A program made the position numbers and the translations under genes. From Haplomitrium mnioides (taxonomy: Eukaryota; Marchantiophyta; Haplomitriopsida; Calobryales), in assembly GCA_049999725.1 (NCBI GenBank), contig JBNGIS010007043.1, forward strand, positions 1-27,310: DNA of 27,310 nucleotides, written 5' to 3'. Numbering within the stretch: position 1 is the stretch's first letter; every line of letters starts with the position of its first letter. Shown piece after piece: positions 16,921 to 26,009 of the stretch. Below the pieces are notes generated by a model, which saw only the letters and a program-made list of their open reading frames with translations, was not told the origin of the DNA and searched no databases.

Positions 16921-17713
16921 TTAACTCCTGCAATGTGGTTGGCCCCGGTCTAGGGTCGTCAGGCATCAATGTTTTGGAATATATACTTGGTAAGGATGAT
17001 CTGATGGCTTGCTTTCTCCATGAAGATCCAATTCCTGAGCTACAATGTGAGGGATCGGTTAGGACACATGCAAAAGGGAGGCTATTACTGACTTCATCAG
17101 AAAATTTAAGCCCAACATTGATGTCTTTTTTATTCAAGAGCACAAACTCAGTGGATCCAGCGATAAGTTCTTTCTGAAGCTTCTTTGGCCTCATGGAGAG
17201 CTCTGGTTTACAAGCTGGAAGATCTAGGGGTTGCGAGGGCATCGGTTTATCAGCTAAGTTGACTCCATTCTTCAAAGGGAACTACACTTTATGCAATGGT
17301 TGTGCTTTGTGAATAGATTTGGATGGCTTGCCAGGAGGGGAATTTGGTGTGCTCAACATCTATGCTCCAAGCCTTGGGAGTGAAAGAGGCAGAATGTGGG
17401 CTGAGCTCTTAAACTCACTTCCTCCAGGTAGGAATTGGACCATGGGACGCGATTTTACATGGTGGAACATCAAGAGGACTGCAGGTGCGGCATTGGCCAC
17501 AGCCTAGGTAGACTTGAATTTTAAGCATGGAGTGACGTAGTATCATTCCTGAGAGTAGCAGACCTGTTCCAGGTGACACCAGGTGCATTGAATCTCTCTT
17601 GGAGCAATCAGCAACGAGGGCAAATACTAGCGAGACTGGACAGATTTTACATTCCGACAGGTCTCTTGCATCAGTCCTGCAGGGCTAAGGTTGTTAATGT
17701 GGAGGGCTTGTCT

Positions 17714-17771
17714 CGCCCTTATAGCCCTGGGGCTGGCTCTGGACTTCAAATCAAATTCAATTCCATTCAAT
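17714..17771 (+). mobile_element. LINE-A minimal tail insertion (58 bp) in L1-B
   Basis: CGCCCTTATAGCCCTGG to CAAATTCAATTCCATTCAAT is the extreme LINE-A 3' end with a diverged tail. It splits the L1-B endonuclease between VEGLS and DHLPMF. Only TCT is shared by both flanks (17711-17713, 17772-17774), so the target duplication is 3 bp or absent. Confidence 0.75.
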
Positions 17772-17799
17772 TCTGACCATCTACCCATGTTCATGGCAC

Positions 17800-18097
17800 A
17801 TAATGCTGCTTAGAGGTCTATGGCAAGTGCTTGACAAACACTATGCGCATCACCGCACTTCTCCTCTAGTTAGCCAGCTAGTTAGTTAAATTTTTATTTT
17901 TTAATTTAATTTAATTTAATTTATTTTTTAAACTTTTATTTTATTTTTGGGTTTCTTCTGCTTTATTTTTGTTTTTGATTGGGGTGGAGGTTGGGTTGTT
18001 AATCTTTTCAATCTTCAGTACAGATCATCTTGATTAACTTTATGATTGGCTACCTTAGTTTGTAAGTATGGAGTTCTCTCAATACTTATAAAGATAT
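17800..18097 (+). mobile_element. Family C non-LTR element, 298-bp copy
   Basis: It is flanked by a perfect 13-bp duplication, ATGTTCATGGCAC at 17787-17799 and 18098-18110. The 3' 58 bases equal the small insertion at 13119-13176. The middle is T-rich with TTTAATTTAATT repeats. It ends ACTTATAAAGATATA without poly(A). I see no ORF and no convincing pol III A and B boxes, so it could be a 5'-truncated LINE or a SINE. Confidence 0.8.
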
Positions 18098-19206
18098 ATG
18101 TTCATGGCACTAATGTTCACGGGTCACTCTGCTCTCAAAACTAGTTTTTTCAAGCTCAATGTCTCTCACCTTGAAGACCCTTCAGTAGTTTCTAAGTTGG
18201 AGGAGCTTTGGGATTCAGTGCCAAGACCTACCAAAGGAGTCAACAGGCAGTCAGAATGGTGGGATGAAGCAGTCCTCAGAATCACTAAATTGCTGAGAGA
18301 TTCGGGTTCAGAAAAGCCTACCCCAGGAGAGCAGAAGAGAGGATTCTCAGAGACAAGGCAACTACTCTCAGAGATCAGATTAAGGAAGACCAGAACAACA
18401 CTCTTCTCCAAGAAGAGCTAAATTGACACGATAGCTCGGGAGGCCTTTGAAGATTTCAAAGCCAAGCCAAAGGTGCCAGGATCCGTTCAAGTGCCTAGTG
18501 GTTTAAAAGAGGATGAGAAGATGAACAAGTTCTTCCTCAGCTCTCATCACAAACGCAAAGCATCAGCTGAGATAGTAGAACCAAAGGGGCCTGCACAAGA
18601 AGAACTCTTTGACTGGAAGGACAAAGAAAAGAGGTTATCAGACTCTTTGTCCAGCATTTTCAGCTGTAGGGCAAATGATCCACTAAGAGCAGTTTCCCAA
18701 GAAGAGACTCTCAGGCACATCCCCTCCCGCATTTCCCCTGCTCAGTGGACTATTCTGGAAGTCCTTCCAAGTGAACAAGAGTTCATGATGGCCCTGGCTA
18801 GTATGGGAGGGCTAAAGTCCCCAGGACCAGAGTCTCCCTAGCGAATTCTACACAAGCTGCTGAATGTGAATTGCCTAAACTACACAGCCATGATCTCGGA
18901 AGCTGTTGGACAACAATGGTTCGGTGTTGAGGTCAACAAAGGCCTAATCTCCTTGGTCACCAAGGGTGGCAATAAGATTCTAGTCTCCAATATTAGCTCA
19001 TGCACTCGGACACCTTCTCATTAGTGCAGCACTCTATGGACAGTTAAGAGGTATTTTGATTCTCTTTGGTAGACATCATCTCTTCTCCCAATATGTCAAT
19101 GACACGTTTCTATCCTTGGCATGAGAAGAACAGAACCTTCTGAAGGCAGCAGGGCTGCTGCACACCTTCTCTATATGGAGATTTCGAGCTCTGTCACTCG
19201 TTCTAC

Positions 19207-19577
19207 TGTTGGTGTACCAGTGTGATCTGGTATTCTATTGATGGTATACCATGTTGGTATACCAGGGTGATCTGGTATTCTGGTTGTATGGCTGGTGTTA
19301 TGCCAGCGCATGTAGTGTATGTATGCATGTAGATTAGGTATTTGGTTAGGGTATATCCCTATGTATTCGTATTGTGTGGCTGAGGATGTATTTGAGTTTG
19401 TGTAGCTACGGAGGTTAGCCTTGCAGGTATAAAAGGAGTGAGAGGCACTCACCCAATACACACTCGCTTGCTTACTGTAGAAATACTTATGCAATAAAGT
19501 ATATGAGAAGAAGCTGACCATATCAGCTTTCTGAAATATCAGCTACAGCTCTTTGATCTCACTTTGATTTACCAACA
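19207..19577 (+). repeat. 5' LTR of the copia element
   Basis: The LTR runs from TGTTGGT to ACCAACA, perfect 7-bp inverted termini, and is followed at once by the PBS. It is 371 bp. It contains a TATA box, an AATAAA and, near its start, a 45-bp direct repeat (19208-19252 and from 19253) that includes the 12-bp palindrome ATGGTATACCAT (19241-19252). Confidence 0.9.
19428..19435 (+). promoter_or_regulatory. LTR TATA box
   Basis: TATAAAAG lies 150 bases before the LTR end, the usual place for the U3 promoter. AATAAA at 19493-19498 is the matching poly(A) signal in R. Confidence 0.75.
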
Positions 19578-19592
19578 TGGTATCAGAGCAGG
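19578..19592 (+). other. Primer binding site for initiator Met tRNA
   Basis: TGGTATCAGAGCAGG directly abuts the LTR. TGGTATCAGAGC is the standard plant copia site complementary to the 3' end of initiator methionine tRNA. Confidence 0.95.
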
Positions 19593-20111
19593 TTCATGAA
19601 TAGAGAGATCGTTCATGAAAAGAGAGAAAGTGTCTGCCGGAAATTGAGTCGATCTCCAACAAAAACGAAAACCGATATGGTGCTTCTGCAAAGCTGATCC
19701 CTGGCTACTTGCGATCCTGATTACTGGTCGCACAAACTTGATCTTTGCTGATTCGTGATCCTGACTCGTTGGGATTCAAGCTTCTGATTTCTGCCTGCCT
19801 CACAAACTGATTGTTGGTGCATCGGGACTCTGATTTTGCATATTGACACATATTTCATCAGCGAGTTGTGTCTTCATCTGCCTCCATATGGTCTGGTTCT
19901 ATTATCATGAAGAACAGCAGCGATTGAAGCATCGATTCTTCTGTATACCACGACTTCTGATTCAGATGTATACCAAAGTCAAACGCCAGTGACCTGCTGA
20001 CTGTATACCCTCACCGTATATCATATAGTCGTATATTATACTGTATATTGTGATATCTAAGGTAGTCACAGGAGGTGACACAAATTTTGGAATTTCTTGA
20101 GGGTTCAAAAT
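19593..20111 (+). other. Copia untranslated leader
   Basis: This 519-base non-coding leader lies between the PBS and the gag ATG. It contains an imperfect short repeat (GTTCATGAATAGAGAGA and GTTCATGAAAAGAGAGA). No splice or packaging motif is recognised. Confidence 0.7.
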
Positions 20112-21103
20112 ATGGCAGATGGAATTCCTCAGATTGTAAGTGAGAAATTAAATGAGAACAATTACAGTGTTTGGTCTGTGAGAATGACCAACTTCATCAA
20201 TGGCAGAGGTTTCTGGGATTTCATCACAGGTGCTGAAGCATAGCCTGTGTTAGGACCAGCCCCATCCGTTGCTGAAATGCAAGCATTCAGGATTTATATT
20301 GAAAAAGTGCATAAGTTGCTATACCAGCTTACCATCAGTATTGATGATTTGATGATGGGATATGTATCTGCAGCAAAGACACGAAGAAAGCTTGGGATAT
20401 TTTGAAGAATAAATATGCAGTCACATCAGATGCAAGAAAGCTGATGCTGCAGATGGAGTTTTGCAATCTACAGACAGAAAAACTCGATATTAATCCCTAT
20501 GCCTTGAAAATTAAATCACTAGCTGAACAGCTGGTGAATTCAAGAGCAGATGTGAAAGAGAGTGACATGGTGGCAGTATGCCTGAATGGATTGCCCAAAG
20601 AATATAAACAGTTTAAGACTTCAATGAGAACAAGGGAGGGAGCTACATCTTTTACTCAGCTCATCTCTATGCTTGTTGCAGAAGAATTTGACTTTGGTGG
20701 AGGAGCATCAAGCAGTCAAGGCAACCAGGAACAAGTTTTCTACTCTAACAGAGGTAGAGTTCGATGCAGAGGCTATGGAAGAGGCGGTTTTGGACAAGGC
20801 CGTTCAAATGAAACTGTGCAAAACCAGCAACAGTCACAGTCAAATTCATATGGCAGAGGCCAATCTAGAGTTAAGGGGAGTAATCAAGGACACAGAGTTC
20901 AATATCAAAATCAAGGATCAGATTGTTTTTATTGTGGCATGCCTGGCCACATGGCGACAGACTGTTGCAGGAAACAGAATGATTTGAGGAACAACAGAGG
21001 TCAAGGGAACTATGCAGGTTCCAGCAAGTCAAATAATGAGACATTATTTGTTATGCAACATGGGTACTCATCTGTCATGCATGAGAAAAAGAATGGTACA
21101 TGA
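20112..21103 (+). pseudogene. Copia gag
   Basis: It starts at ATG 20112 with MADGIPQIVSEKLNENNY, then W-S-V-R-M in the typical copia gag N-terminus. A TAG interrupts at codon 44 (20241-20243), and one base is missing near 20380 (KAWDIL is reached only by a frame change). From 20402 it is open: the UBN2-like gag core (LNGLPKEYKQFKTSMRTREG), a Gly/Arg/Gln-rich stretch, and a CCHC zinc knuckle (CFYCGMPGHMATDC, about 20931-20972). The family role is capsid formation and RNA packaging. It ends at a TGA formed where the protease region is deleted. Confidence 0.9.
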
Positions 21104-21490
21104 GCTGTCAGATATTGAGATTTGGCACAAGCGTATTGGGCATATCAACATACAGAGATTGAGAAGCATGCAGAGTTCAGGGGTAGTCAATGGGCTGCCC
21201 AGGTTTAAAGCGGAAGGAATGCAGAAGGTGTGTGTGAAGCTTGCCAATTTGGTAAGCAGTCAAGGAAGCCATTTCCTCATGATGCATATGTGGCACGGAG
21301 GCCACTTGAGTTGATCCACTCAAATGTATAGGGTCCTACAAAAACAGGGTCCATTGGAGGATGCACATATTATGTGACATTTATTGATGACTGTTCACGG
21401 AAAATGTGGGTATATTTTATGAAGCAGAAGAGTGAAGTGTTTGATCACTTCAAGAACTTCCGAGCAATAGTTGAGAAGGAGAAAGGACAG

Positions 21491-22637
21491 GTCGCGGCAG
21501 ATAGGTTCGTGAGACAATACCTCTCAGATGCTTTCTCTGCAGGAGCACTGATCACTTGGTTGGGGAATGTCCTCAAGGGAACCGTGGTTTTGCCCTGAGA
21601 AAGAGGGGGGAGACATTCAGGCAGGCCATCAGGGTACCTTCAAGAAATCCTGGCTCTTCTCCATCTGCAACACAAAAGTTGGAGAATCAAGGCAGACATG
21701 CATCAGCACCTGTGGCGGTTAACAGGGACCAGGGTGAAGCAAGTACACCGTCAGAGATTGTTGGTAAGAATCTGATACTAGAAGACTCTAAAAACAGTAC
21801 CTGCCAAGGGAGAAAGGATTCAGCCAGCCCTAAGTCAGCACAAGGAAAGAGGGAGGCTGTTACTTCAGTGCTAGGTGGAACCCTGGCTGCATCAAGTAGT
21901 GGCACCAGTACACTTCAAGCTGTAAATGAGTTGGCTAGTGGTACTGGAAAGAAGATGGGACAAGAAGGGCCACCTGAGCTCCTCGCTGAGGTGGTAGTAG
22001 TAAAGGAAAGACAGGTTGAGTCCCAAGTGGCAGCCGAGGAGGATCTTGCTTCTGACATGGGACAGAACAATGGGAGAAGGTCATCAAGCGTTACACTCGG
22101 CGTAACAAGCCAAAGAAAGAATCAAGGGCTGCAGAACTTCGGATCACCCGGAGCAGATCTCAGGCAGTTGCCAGAACCCTGGACTCAGGGAAAATGACAG
22201 GGCAGACAATGGCCAGCAAGGTGGACTGCATGAGCCATAAACTAGACCTCCATGGAAAGAAAATTCTGGAGGAGGAAGAAAATTCCTTAGAAGTCTCATC
22301 GGAGAATGATTCACTGTTGCACAGTGTAATTCCCTCTCGACTTTCGGTGGAACCAGAATGAAGATAGTGTTATCAGCTGTCAGATTTACTGGAATGCGTT
22401 TGAAGTAGGATCGGCTGGTAGTTTTATGTTTTTTATTTTCTGGATTGACGGCCTGGGGTTAGTGATGTACCTCAGGCGAACATGTGATAGATTTTATAGT
22501 TGGGTAGCTGTCGCGGGACACCTTTGTGTCCCGACCTGGCTACCTTCGAGGAAGTGGTTTGCTTTAGTCCAGACTTTGATGTTTTACCGCCAAGGCGGTT
22601 GTATTTTATGTGTTTTTACTTCCTGTCAAAAAAAAAA
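21491..22637 (+). mobile_element. Family D, upstream unit D1 of a dimer
   Basis: It begins GTCGCGGCA then GATAGGTTCGTGAGA (the start of the 80-bp D monomer) and passes quickly into an ORF1-like frame. It ends with a 3' UTR and a poly(A) run at 22628-22637. A 3' UTR hairpin is visible (GGGACAC, CTTT, GTGTCCC at about 22517-22534). The 3' UTR matches that of D2 closely. Its 5' UTR is far shorter than D2's. No endonuclease or RT is encoded. Confidence 0.75.
21556..22361 (+). pseudogene. D1 ORF1-like protein
   Basis: A 213-codon frame (21556-22197) rich in Ser, Gln, Glu and Lys contains DQGEASTPSE, STCQGRKDSASP and AEVVVVKERQVE. After a frame change, the last part ends near TGA 22359-22361 with SVIPSRLSVEPE. 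It aligns with the D2 protein. A low-complexity acidic and polar composition suggests the C-terminal half of a LINE ORF1. No DUF4283-type domain or CCHC knuckle is seen. Function is inferred only from the element context. Confidence 0.5.
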
Positions 22638-22797
22638 GATAGGTTCGTGAGGCAAGGTCGCACTTGGTATGTGAAGCAGTAGGCGAGGACGTCTGCTCGA
22701 ATGCAGCACAACATGGAGATAGGTTCGTGAGATAAGGTCGCGCTTGGTATGCCAAGCAGTAGGCGAGGCCGTCTGCTCGAACGCAGCACAACATGGA
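22638..22797 (+). repeat. Two 80-bp tandem monomers in the D 5' UTR
   Basis: Units 22638-22717 and 22718-22797 begin GATAGGTTCGTGAG and end CAGCACAACATGGA, differing at only a few positions. A partial unit also opens D1 at 21500. Tandem 5' monomers are a common promoter arrangement in LINEs. Confidence 0.9.
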
Positions 22798-23235
22798 GGG
22801 GTTCGGATGCTAGATCATAAAGGCTGGCGTCATTGCGGTTTGCAAAACACGGCAGATGCAGTGAAAATGTGTGGCAGACAAGCTCAGACAGGAGATGCCC
22901 GTCGTGGGAGAAAGAAAAAGCGAAGGTTCCCTTCGCTCGGGCTACATGTGAACGAAAAGGAATAGTCCTTATTACTTAAGACGAATAATCCTTGTTACTC
23001 ATGACGGTTCAGGAACGCTTGCGATCCCTGGATGGAAATCGTGAGGAATCAAGCTTCCTTTGAGTAAATGGGAGAGCCTTTACGTGCAGATCAAGGCATC
23101 GAGGAGAGGCGCTTGTGAGCTTGACAGGGATAGTATAGTTTTGCACTTTCACAAGTTCTGAGGTTTTTGATCTGCTCGCCAGCTGAGAAAGGTTCTGAGG
23201 GAAGCCAGTGCTGAGGGTTTTCTGATTCCCTAGTT

Positions 23236-24040
23236 ATGTCTAAGGCAGCTCCATGGAGACCTGGATCACGCTCAGGAAAAGAAGTGCTCTCAGAACCTGG
23301 CCCCTCAGTAACTGGTAAACGCATGAGCCAGGAGACACAGGCCAGGAGGAAGAATACTATTTCTTTACCTAATAAGGTGTTCAGAGTGGACCAGGATTTA
23401 TGCGCACTAACCACCGAACAGCTAAGGAAGAGGCTGCTCATCGGTCGATTCAGGGTGAAGCAAGTTCACCCACAGAGACTTGTTGTGAGGATCTAGGGCA
23501 AGAAGACTGTGAAACCAGCACCTGTCCAGGGAGGAAGGACTCTGTCAACCTTACACCAACACAGGGAGAGAGGGGGGCAGTAGTGCGGAGGGTGTCATCA
23601 GGGGGTTTACAAGTTGAGTGTACGGACATTCAAGTGACCAGCTCAGATGCTCCTCTGGTTGAAATGAGAGGGTCCAAGCTGAAGCAACCGAAGCCACGAC
23701 AGAACCCCAAGTGTTAACAGCAGAGGAGGCTGCTCCTGATCAGGGCGAGAACAAGTGGGAAAAGGTCACAAAGAGGTATACTCGGCATGACAAAATGAAA
23801 TCAGTGGTGGTAGATCAGGCTACAGGCAGCAAGCCACAAGGTTCAACAATATCAGGGAAAGCTGCTAGTCTGACCACAGTGTGCCGGACGAGATCCTCAA
23901 AACCCTCGTCTTCAAAACATGACATCCTGGCAAGGGAAATTCTGGAGGAAGGTCCCATTCTCTTGGAAATGTCTTCAGAGGATGATTCACTGCATCATAG
24001 TTTAATTCCCTCTAGGCTATCCATGGAACCAGAGATTTGA
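23236..24040 (+). pseudogene. D2 ORF1-like protein
   Basis: ATG 23236 gives MSKAAPWRPGSRSGKE. Frames then shift twice: one piece has IQGEASSPTETCCEDLGQED, and the last (23711-24040) has ENKWEKVTKRYTRHDK, ILEEGPILLEMSSEDDSL and SLIPSRLSMEPEI before TGA 24038. The W-E-K-V-T near the C-terminus resembles the end of plant LINE ORF1s. No RNA-binding domain is certain, and part of the middle seems to be missing (an abrupt change after LPNKVFRVDQD). Confidence 0.5.
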
Positions 24041-24970
24041 TGATGTAGCAGGCTATTAATTAGAGGGACTAATGAGTTTGAAGTTTCCTTTGGTTGTAGA
24101 TGTTGCTAATTTTTTGGATTGACGGCCTAGGGCTAGTGATCTACCTTAGGAAGTCCTGTGACAGATTTTATTGGCATGTAGCTGTCACTGGACACCTTTG
24201 TATCCCGACTTGGCTACTTTTGAGGGAGTGGTTTACTTTAGTCCAGACTTTGAAGTTTTGCCGCCTCAGCAGTTGTATTTGATGTGTGGAAATAAAGTTT
24301 TTACTTCCTGTCAAAAAATAAAAAAGAGGAGAAAGGACAGCCAATAAAAGTGTCTGCGATCTGATGGAGGTGGGGAATATTTCTCCACAGAATTCAGTAA
24401 ATATCTGTTGAAGGCAGGTATTAAGAGGCAACAGACGTGCAGATATACACCCAACAGAATGGGGTTGCTGAAAGGAAAAACAGACATATAGCAGAGGTGG
24501 CATGTGCCTTGATGAATGAGAAGAATATGCCTCATTAATATTGGGCAGAGGCAGTATCAACAGCTGTCTACATTATTAATCGTACTCCTACTGCATTAGT
24601 TCATGGAATGACACCAGAGGAGAAGTTCACAGCAAGACGACCAGATATTTCACATCTGAAAGTGTTTGGCTGTATTGCATATGTACATTGTCACTGCTAC
24701 ACATGATGAGGCTGAATTGTCTGAAACTTTGTGTCTGACACCACAGAGTCAAGGCTGCACTGTATGCGTGCACAGTTTTGATATGTGTAGGTTTTTCGTA
24801 GACTATTGCAGCTTCCATTTAAGTGTTGTTGTGGTTAGTTTTGCTCTCCACAACTTCATAACTAATATATTCAGTGACTTTAGCAGATGTTCTGCATCCA
24901 AGTAGTCACCAGTGATGCACTTCATGTGCTATGTTCAGAGTGCAGAAGGCCCCAATCACTAACTTTTCAG

Positions 24971-25277
24971 AATGGGACAGTACAACAATTTCTCAAATAT
25001 CATGATCAACGATGGCTGGCACTCTTCTTTCGGGAACTCATGCTACTTAGATCTCAGAAATAGGCAGATTAGACATAGAGACTAGTGGCGAGAGAGTGAG
25101 CATATGACTCACAAGCGGGTTTGTCCCCGCTCAACTGTTCTCAGTTAAACATGGTTTAGCTTACTACTTTTATTTTTGCACCCCTCCGCACTCTTGTGCG
25201 CATTGTACTCTCAGTCCTTATGGCCCTAGGGCTGGCTCGGGACTTAAATCAAATTCTATTCTATTCTATTCTATTCT
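24971..25277 (+). mobile_element. LINE-A young 3' end nested in T
   Basis: It runs from AATGGGACAG to the (ATTCT)n tail and is about 98% identical by eye to 13620-13927, so it is recent. The T copy at 11593 shows the empty site TTTCAGCAAACCTCTCTGGG. Here TTTTCAG abuts the insert and CTGGG follows it, so about 8-10 target bases were lost and none duplicated. Confidence 0.9.
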
Positions 25278-25469
25278 GGGAGTTATGCTCTTGGATGTTT
25301 GCTTCACAAGATCAAACTAAAGTGAAATGAATGATGTCGCAAGCTGATGCTTGAGAGTTGACAGATTTTGATTAGTTGGATTCTTGGTGGAGTGCTAGGC
25401 ATCATCATGACTGAGTTTTCCCGTTACTTCCGGAAAGTGGCAGAAACTAAGTACAACGATTGATCAGGA

Positions 25470-25500
25470 CCTGCTGTCGGGAACTGACGAAACCAGCAGG
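25470..25500 (+). other. Conserved stem-loop before the T right repeat
   Basis: CCTGCTG and CAGCAGG form a 7-bp stem, with an inner TCG and CGA pair around GGAACTGA. The same bases occur at 12044-12074 in copy i. It lies just upstream of the right terminal repeat. Confidence 0.6.
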
Positions 25501-25912
25501 AAGTTGTGGCAGCTTGTCACTGCTACACATGATGAGGCTGAATTGTCTGAAACTTTGTGTCTGACACCACAGAGTCAAGGCTGCACTCTATGCGTGCACA
25601 GTTGTGATATGTGTAGATTTTTCCTAGACTATTGCAGCTTCCATTTAAGTGTTGTTGTGGTTAGTTTTACTCTCCACAACTTCATAACTAATAATAAAAT
25701 AATGTACATGTACCAGCAGAAACACGTAGCAAATTGGATCCGAAAGCTGAAAAGTGTGTATTCATTGCATATTCTCAGGAGCAGAAAGGCTACATATGTT
25801 TCTGTCCTACTACACGGAAGTAGAGATAAGTAAGGATATATGTAAGTAGAGATATAGCCTTTGATGAGTTAAGTACTTGGTATGGTCCAAAAATTGAGGA
25901 TGATACAGTTGG

Positions 25913-26009
25913 TGTGAAAGGCAAACAGGTTGTGACAGAACAGGATGTGAAAGGCAAACAGGTTGTGACAGAACAGGATGTGAAAGGAAAACAGGTTGTG
26001 ACAGAACGA
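25913..26009 (+). repeat. 33-bp coding minisatellite, three units
   Basis: The unit TGTGAAAGGCAAACAGG plus TTGTGACAGAACAGGA is repeated at 25913, 25946 and 25979 and encodes DVKGKQVVTEQ about three times. It sits in the copia linker between integrase and RT. Confidence 0.9.

Larger units (their letters stand above)
17020..19206 (+). pseudogene. L1-B ORF2: APE endonuclease and start of RT
   Basis: It starts near ATG 17020 with MKIQFLSYNVR, the usual opening of a plant L1 endonuclease. DVFFIQEHKL, GEFGVLNIYAPSLGSERGRM, MGRDF (expected GGDFN, so the catalytic box is degraded), LARLDRFYI and a DHLPMF remnant follow. The inter-domain region holds SALKTSFFKLNVSHLEDP. The RT start has LASMGGLKSPGPES, VNKGLISLVTKGGNK, then after an internal loss YVNDTFLSLA in place of a YADD-type box. 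Many stops are present. It is interrupted by a LINE-A tail (17714-17771) and a family C element (17800-18097), and ends at the copia LTR. The bases just before the LTR (19185-19206) are not clearly L1. Confidence 0.8.
22638..24327 (+). mobile_element. Family D, downstream unit D2 of a dimer
   Basis: It starts at the base after the D1 poly(A) with two 80-bp monomers, has a ~440-base unique 5' UTR, an ORF1-like frame and a 3' UTR with AATAAA, and ends in an A-rich tail (24313-24327). GGAGAAAGGACAG occurs before D1 (21478-21490) and after D2 (24328-24340), so one 13-bp target duplication encloses both units. No endonuclease or RT is present. Confidence 0.8.
24689..25701 (+). mobile_element. Family T element, copy ii, in the copia integrase
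   Basis: Full 179-bp direct repeats lie at 24689-24867 and 25515-25693. The target duplication is ATGTACAT at 24681-24688 and 25702-25709. Removing the insert restores the integrase frame from CIAYVH into the next Val codon. Between the last repeat base and the duplication are extra bases ATAAAATA, an A-rich tail not found after the left repeat. A LINE-A tail is nested inside (24971-25277). Without it the element is about 706 bp. No ORF is present. Confidence 0.85.
21104..25850 (+). pseudogene. Copia pol: gag-pre-integrase and integrase, split twice
   Basis: After a deletion that removes the DSGA-type protease, the gag-pre-integrase domain appears (IWHKRIGHINIQRLRSMQ). A degraded zinc finger (CVKLANL where a C-x2-C is expected) and the start of the integrase core (YVTFIDDCSRKMWVYFMKQK) follow to 21490. 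The core resumes at about 24341 with LRSDGGGEYFSTEF, a frameshift, NGVAERKNRHIAEV, a TAA in place of an aromatic codon before YWAEA, INRTPTAL and LKVFGCIAYVH. It is cut again by T at 24689 and continues at 25710 with a KLDPK-like segment. The interruptions are clean at their duplicated targets. Confidence 0.85.

Noticed and set aside
17800-18097. Pol III A and B boxes that would make family C a SINE
   Set aside because: No convincing B box (GGTTCGA-type) is present. TGGCAAGTGC alone is not enough for an A box.
24697-24735. C/D-box snoRNA motifs (ATGATGA, CTGA) in the T repeat
   Set aside because: The boxes are too close together and there is no terminal stem, so chance is the better explanation.
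24700-24760. Hammerhead-ribozyme-like core (ATGATGAG ... GAAAC ... GTC) in the T terminal repeat, which would make T a retrozyme
   Set aside because: Stem III pairs well in copy ii, but the core needs CTGATGA and has an A or an extra base there. No stem I can form, and the stem III pairs are not kept in copy i.
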